From: Pontibacter liquoris
Lineage (GTDB): Bacteria > Bacteroidota > Bacteroidia > Cytophagales > Hymenobacteraceae
Reading direction: 5' to 3'
DNA: 64,000 bases
Assembly (NCBI RefSeq): GCF_022758235.1
Contig: NZ_JALEBG010000001.1
Location: 1,612,001 to 1,676,000, forward strand
Part shown: positions 61,035 through 64,000 of the stretch, piece after piece
Layout of the letters: each line of letters starts with the position of its first letter
How positions within the stretch are numbered: position 1 is the stretch's first letter
Position numbers and translations under genes: made by a program
Notes under the pieces: generated by a model
The model's database searches: none
What the model saw: only the letters and a program-made list of their open reading frames with translations
What the model was told of the DNA's origin: nothing

Positions 61035-61081
61035 GGTTTTCCCATATCATATTCCTGTATTAATTAACTCGTAATCATTGA

Positions 61082-61858
61082 ATGATAAGCACTAATAAGT
61101 TGAAAGGGCCGGATCCGACTGTTTCCGTCTTCTTTCATAATTATTATGGGAACGATAGTAAGTGGATTAATTTCTTTTCAAGCAACTTAACGAAACCATT
61201 TACTTTATTTTACAATTGTGTAAACAATTCTTATCACAGAGTTGCTGGCACCGGTAATGCGGTTGTAAAGCCATCGATTATTTCCGGCGATATCTCACAG
61301 AAGATTTACATCAAAGAGTCTTCTAATAAAGGAAAAGATATAGGAGGGAAATTAGTATTGATGGATGCATACCTAAAATCTAACTTTAAAAGTGATTATA
61401 TTCTTGTTATGCACGATAAGAACAGTCCTTATCATACAAATAGCATTCAGTGGAATAATGATCTACTCCGAATTGCAGAAAATAAATTGCAGGATACTAT
61501 AAAAACTTTGTTTTCTAATGATTCTCAAATTGGCATTATTGCCTCTAAAAATGCGATTAGAAATGAGTTACATAATAACCAAAAGAGTTCAAACTATACG
61601 AACTCTCCGTTAATAGAAGATTTATTAAACAGGTATAAGATAAATCCTAAGTCTTTAGAATATGTTGCCGGTACAATGTATTGGGTTAGAGCCAGCATAT
61701 ATGAGACTTTTTTTAGAGAGTTCAATCCTTTACAAATTCGTGCAAGTTTAGAAAGTGGTAATATAATGGATGAAGATAAGCCTTCTCATACACATGCCTG
61801 GGAAAGACTATTTAGTTGGATGGTAACTTCTGAAGGATACAAAATTGAAGGGATATAA
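61082..61858 (+). CDS. RgpF-like (rhamnan synthesis F family) protein
   Basis: The 258-residue protein has the signature of rhamnan synthesis protein F: VSVFFHNYYGND, ESSNKGKDIGGKLVLMDAYL, YILVMHDKNSPYH, LEYVAGTMYWVRASIYE, and a closing HAWERLFSWMV. RgpF helps assemble rhamnose-rich polymers in streptococci and is present in many other surface-glycan loci. This copy is a single domain, shorter than full-length RgpF. Its stop overlaps the next start (TAATG), so both are co-translated. Confidence 0.85.
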   Translation: MISTNKLKGPDPTVSVFFHNYYGNDSKWINFFSSNLTKPFTLFYNCVNNSYHRVAGTGNAVVKPSIISGDISQKIYIKESSNKGKDIGGKLVLMDAYLKSNFKSDYILVMHDKNSPYHTNSIQWNNDLLRIAENKLQDTIKTLFSNDSQIGIIASKNAIRNELHNNQKSSNYTNSPLIEDLLNRYKINPKSLEYVAGTMYWVRASIYETFFREFNPLQIRASLESGNIMDEDKPSHTHAWERLFSWMVTSEGYKIEGI

Positions 61859-62709
61859 TGTTCTGCAAACCATACTATTTACTTCATCATGATCAAGTTT
61901 CCGCGATAAAATCTCCTGTCGGAGATAATACTGTAATTGGGATTAAACTCAATACTAATTTAAGTGAAATACTGCACGTATTTCATATTGTGAGTAACAT
62001 CAACTATACAGATCGATTTTGTCTTTGTGTCAATTTAGCCCTGATAACTGATCAAGCGGCTATAGAAGCTATCTTATCTTTTTTCTTTTTTCAAAATTAT
62101 GATAAGCCTCTGGGCATACCTCAATTATTGGTACAGTATGAAGAGAATGCTATTTATAATGATTTCATAGAATTGTTCTCAAAGTCTGCAGCACTACAAG
62201 GCTTTAACCAAATCAATGTAGTATGTGTCAATCCGGATAAAAGCGTCTGTGCACTTCTTTCAGCTGATAAGCTGCTAGATATCAGAACTGTATATCAAAG
62301 GTGTTTAGATCAACTTCCACTTAAAGTAGATATTAACCTATATATATCTGTCTTTGGACTCAAGGACATAATAGAATTAAATATAGCATTAGAAGAAGAA
62401 GAAAGTTTATATAAACAACAAAACTTGAATGGTTATAGATTGGCTGAAGAATATAAGAAACTTGTTGATTGCGTTAATCAGTTGGAATTAATAAACAAAG
62501 CAGCAAAGCAAGAAATTGATAACCAATATACATTTAATCAGATTTTAAAATCAGGTTCTCACGCTGTTTACCTGCAAAATTACTATGATAACGAATATGA
62601 AATTTTGCCATTATGGTATAAACAACTGGGACATATTATAAAAGTGCTAACGGGGAAAAGATCCTTACGATCTTTATTCGATAACAATATTACAAAGTAC
62701 GAAAATTGA
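61858..62709 (+). CDS. Unrecognised protein of the glycan locus
   Basis: The 283-residue protein begins MFCKPYYLLHHDQVSAIK. Residues 20-190 look like alternating strands and helices (LHVFHIVSNINYTDRFCLCVNLALI; INLYISVFGLKDIIELNIALEEEE in pieces), followed by a helical, charged stretch. A conserved-looking tail has YYDNEYEILPLWYKQLGHIIKVLTGKRSLRSLF. I cannot assign a family. The tail resembles linkers that follow coiled coils in large glycosyltransferases. It is coupled by overlapping stop/start codons on both sides (61856-61860 and 62706-62709), so it probably works with its neighbours. Confidence 0.75.
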   Translation: MFCKPYYLLHHDQVSAIKSPVGDNTVIGIKLNTNLSEILHVFHIVSNINYTDRFCLCVNLALITDQAAIEAILSFFFFQNYDKPLGIPQLLVQYEENAIYNDFIELFSKSAALQGFNQINVVCVNPDKSVCALLSADKLLDIRTVYQRCLDQLPLKVDINLYISVFGLKDIIELNIALEEEESLYKQQNLNGYRLAEEYKKLVDCVNQLELINKAAKQEIDNQYTFNQILKSGSHAVYLQNYYDNEYEILPLWYKQLGHIIKVLTGKRSLRSLFDNNITKYEN

Positions 62710-64000
62710 AATATTGGCTCCTTACAACTGAGTACCCTCCCTTTTACGGAGGCGGTATAAGTACTTACTGTTTAAATACAGCAAAGATGATGTCCCGTGA
62801 AGGGCATGACGTTTCAATCTTTATCAACGACAGTTCTGTTAGCGATATTGTGACTGAAATAACGGATGACGGCAGAGTCATTCGTTTTAATCCAAACCGG
62901 TGCAAATCGGCAGCATTTCTCGGCCATGTTACAAACATCAGCTATGAGTTTGCCTTTGTTCTGAAGCAGTTTGTGGAGGATGAAGGTAAGCCTGATATGA
63001 TTGAAGCGCAAGAATATCAAGGCATAGCGTATTACATTTTGCAATTCAAACATTTACAATATGACTGGTGTAAGAACATCCCAGTAATCATTACCATGCA
63101 TTCTCCAGCGTTCCTATACCTGGAATATAATCATGTACCACTTTTCAAATACCCAAACTATTGGATTGGCGAAATGGAACGGTTTTGTATACAGGCCGCA
63201 GATGTTGTTGTTTCTCCAAGCCAATTTTTAATCAGTGAAGTAGAGAAAAGATTTAAATACAACCATTCCGATTTTTTTGTTGTTCCAAATCCATTCGAGT
63301 TTAAAGACATTAATCAAAAGAAAAGCATAACACCCAAGCAGGAAGATATAGCCTTTTTTGGTAAACTTTCTGCGCAGAAAGGAACTTTTCTGCTTCTTCA
63401 TTATTTTGCCAGGCTATGGGAAAAAGGCTTTTGTGAGCCTTTGTGTTTGATTGGTGGCCAGGATATAGTCTATCATCCGGAGGGCAGAACCATGGGGGAT
63501 GTTGTCAGAAGAAAGTATAAAGTATACATTGATAGAGGATTACTTCGACTGGAAAACCAGGTTTCTCCTGCAGAGATAGAGGATCGGCTGAGCAGGGCTA
63601 AAGTAGTTATTGTCCCTAGCGCAGTGGATAATCTTCCATATGTAGTGTTAGAGATGATGAGTCTTGGTTTAGTGGTATTAGTTTCGAAACAGGGTGGTCA
63701 GGCTGAAATAGTTGCAAATGGTATAAATGGCTTCATTTTTGATCACGATGAAGCGGATAGCTTTGAGGTGCAATTAAAGAAAATTTTAGATTTAACAGCC
63801 GAACAAAGGGCTGATATCAGTGCCAATGCTGTATTAAGGATTGCAAGTACTTATAATTTTAAAACAATTTATAATCAGAAGATAAAGGCAATACAGACAG
63901 CTATTGAGAGAGCCCATATTTTAAAACCATTCCCGTTCATCAGACAGCAAGAGCCGACGGTAGTTGTTACTCCAATATCTTCGAATGATATCCTTTCTGT
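62706..64000 (+). CDS. Glycosyltransferase family 4 protein (3' end outside window)
   Basis: The frame opens with TTG at 62706, overlapping the previous TGA, and stays open to the last base (431 complete codons seen). It begins KYWLLTTEYPPFYGGGISTY, the usual GT4 start with the glycine loop. It continues with PDMIEAQEYQGIAYY, IITMHSPAFLYL, PNPFEFKDIN, FFGKLSAQKGTFLLL and the donor site PSAVDNLPYVVLEMMSLGLVV, with a Glu pair. After the GT4 part it continues (TVVVTPISSNDILS), so another domain may follow outside the window. Confidence 0.88.
   Translation, partial: MKYWLLTTEYPPFYGGGISTYCLNTAKMMSREGHDVSIFINDSSVSDIVTEITDDGRVIRFNPNRCKSAAFLGHVTNISYEFAFVLKQFVEDEGKPDMIEAQEYQGIAYYILQFKHLQYDWCKNIPVIITMHSPAFLYLEYNHVPLFKYPNYWIGEMERFCIQAADVVVSPSQFLISEVEKRFKYNHSDFFVVPNPFEFKDINQKKSITPKQEDIAFFGKLSAQKGTFLLLHYFARLWEKGFCEPLCLIGGQDIVYHPEGRTMGDVVRRKYKVYIDRGLLRLENQVSPAEIEDRLSRAKVVIVPSAVDNLPYVVLEMMSLGLVVLVSKQGGQAEIVANGINGFIFDHDEADSFEVQLKKILDLTAEQRADISANAVLRIASTYNFKTIYNQKIKAIQTAIERAHILKPFPFIRQQEPTVVVTPISSNDILS

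Overview
The window is a piece of chromosome from a member of the Bacteroidota, most likely order Cytophagales and close to Pontibacter or another Hymenobacteraceae. The evidence is gliding-motility genes (gldG, gldC), two secreted proteins ending in the type-B C-terminal signal of the type IX secretion system (T9SS), promoters of the Bacteroidota type (TTTG, about 19 bp, TAnnTTTG), and Bacteroidota-type intergenic hairpin repeats. Genus placement is inference. No tRNA, rRNA, CRISPR array, transposase or phage gene was seen.

Layout. 1-13.3 kb is mostly housekeeping: end of gldG, dnaN, a secreted endonuclease/phosphatase-family lipoprotein, gldC, dcd, hemL, a TPR/periplasmic-binding protein, guaA, the 4.5S SRP RNA (ffs), transaldolase and ftsE. 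13.6-32 kb is a surface-glycan region: a DegT-family aminotransferase, a Wzx-like flippase, a T9SS protein with a LamG domain, then a tightly packed minus-strand pseudaminic acid cluster (pseB, pseC, aldo/keto reductase, SDR, cytidylyltransferase, a PseG-PseH fusion, pseI, and a candidate sugar transferase), followed by a GT61 transferase, an AT-rich outer-membrane barrel protein, a Nudix hydrolase, a pentapeptide-repeat protein and a GT4 transferase. 32-39.4 kb holds ffh, a guanine-deaminase-like gene, several small metabolic or hypothetical genes and thrC. 39.4-41.2 kb is an AT-rich island with a TIR-domain protein, a plausible anti-phage effector. 41.2-54.3 kb is mixed: a LysR regulator, a VIT1-like transporter, DinB, a methyltransferase, a BrkB-family protein, pdhB, a PspC-like protein, a GT2 transferase overlapping ybaB, a second T9SS protein, and hisS-hutH. 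54.5-64 kb is a second, clearly AT-richer glycan locus on the plus strand: GT2, GT4, a small coiled-coil protein, a 1276-residue methyltransferase/coiled-coil/GT2/GT4 fusion, an RgpF-like protein, an unrecognised protein and a GT4 cut by the window end.

How the genes work together. The pse genes contain every step from UDP-GlcNAc to CMP-pseudaminic acid, with candidate transferases and a flippase nearby, so this cell probably decorates a surface polysaccharide or secreted protein with a nonulosonic acid. The 54.5-64 kb locus probably builds another polymer. Its large fusion carries eight nearly identical 42-bp repeats inside the coiled coil, which suggests a chain-length ruler whose length can change by repeat gain or loss.

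The strongest unexplained whole-window signal is the heptamer TATACTT/AAGTATA. I counted about 80 copies by eye, against about 8 expected by chance. It occurs in coding and non-coding DNA and in all three reading frames.
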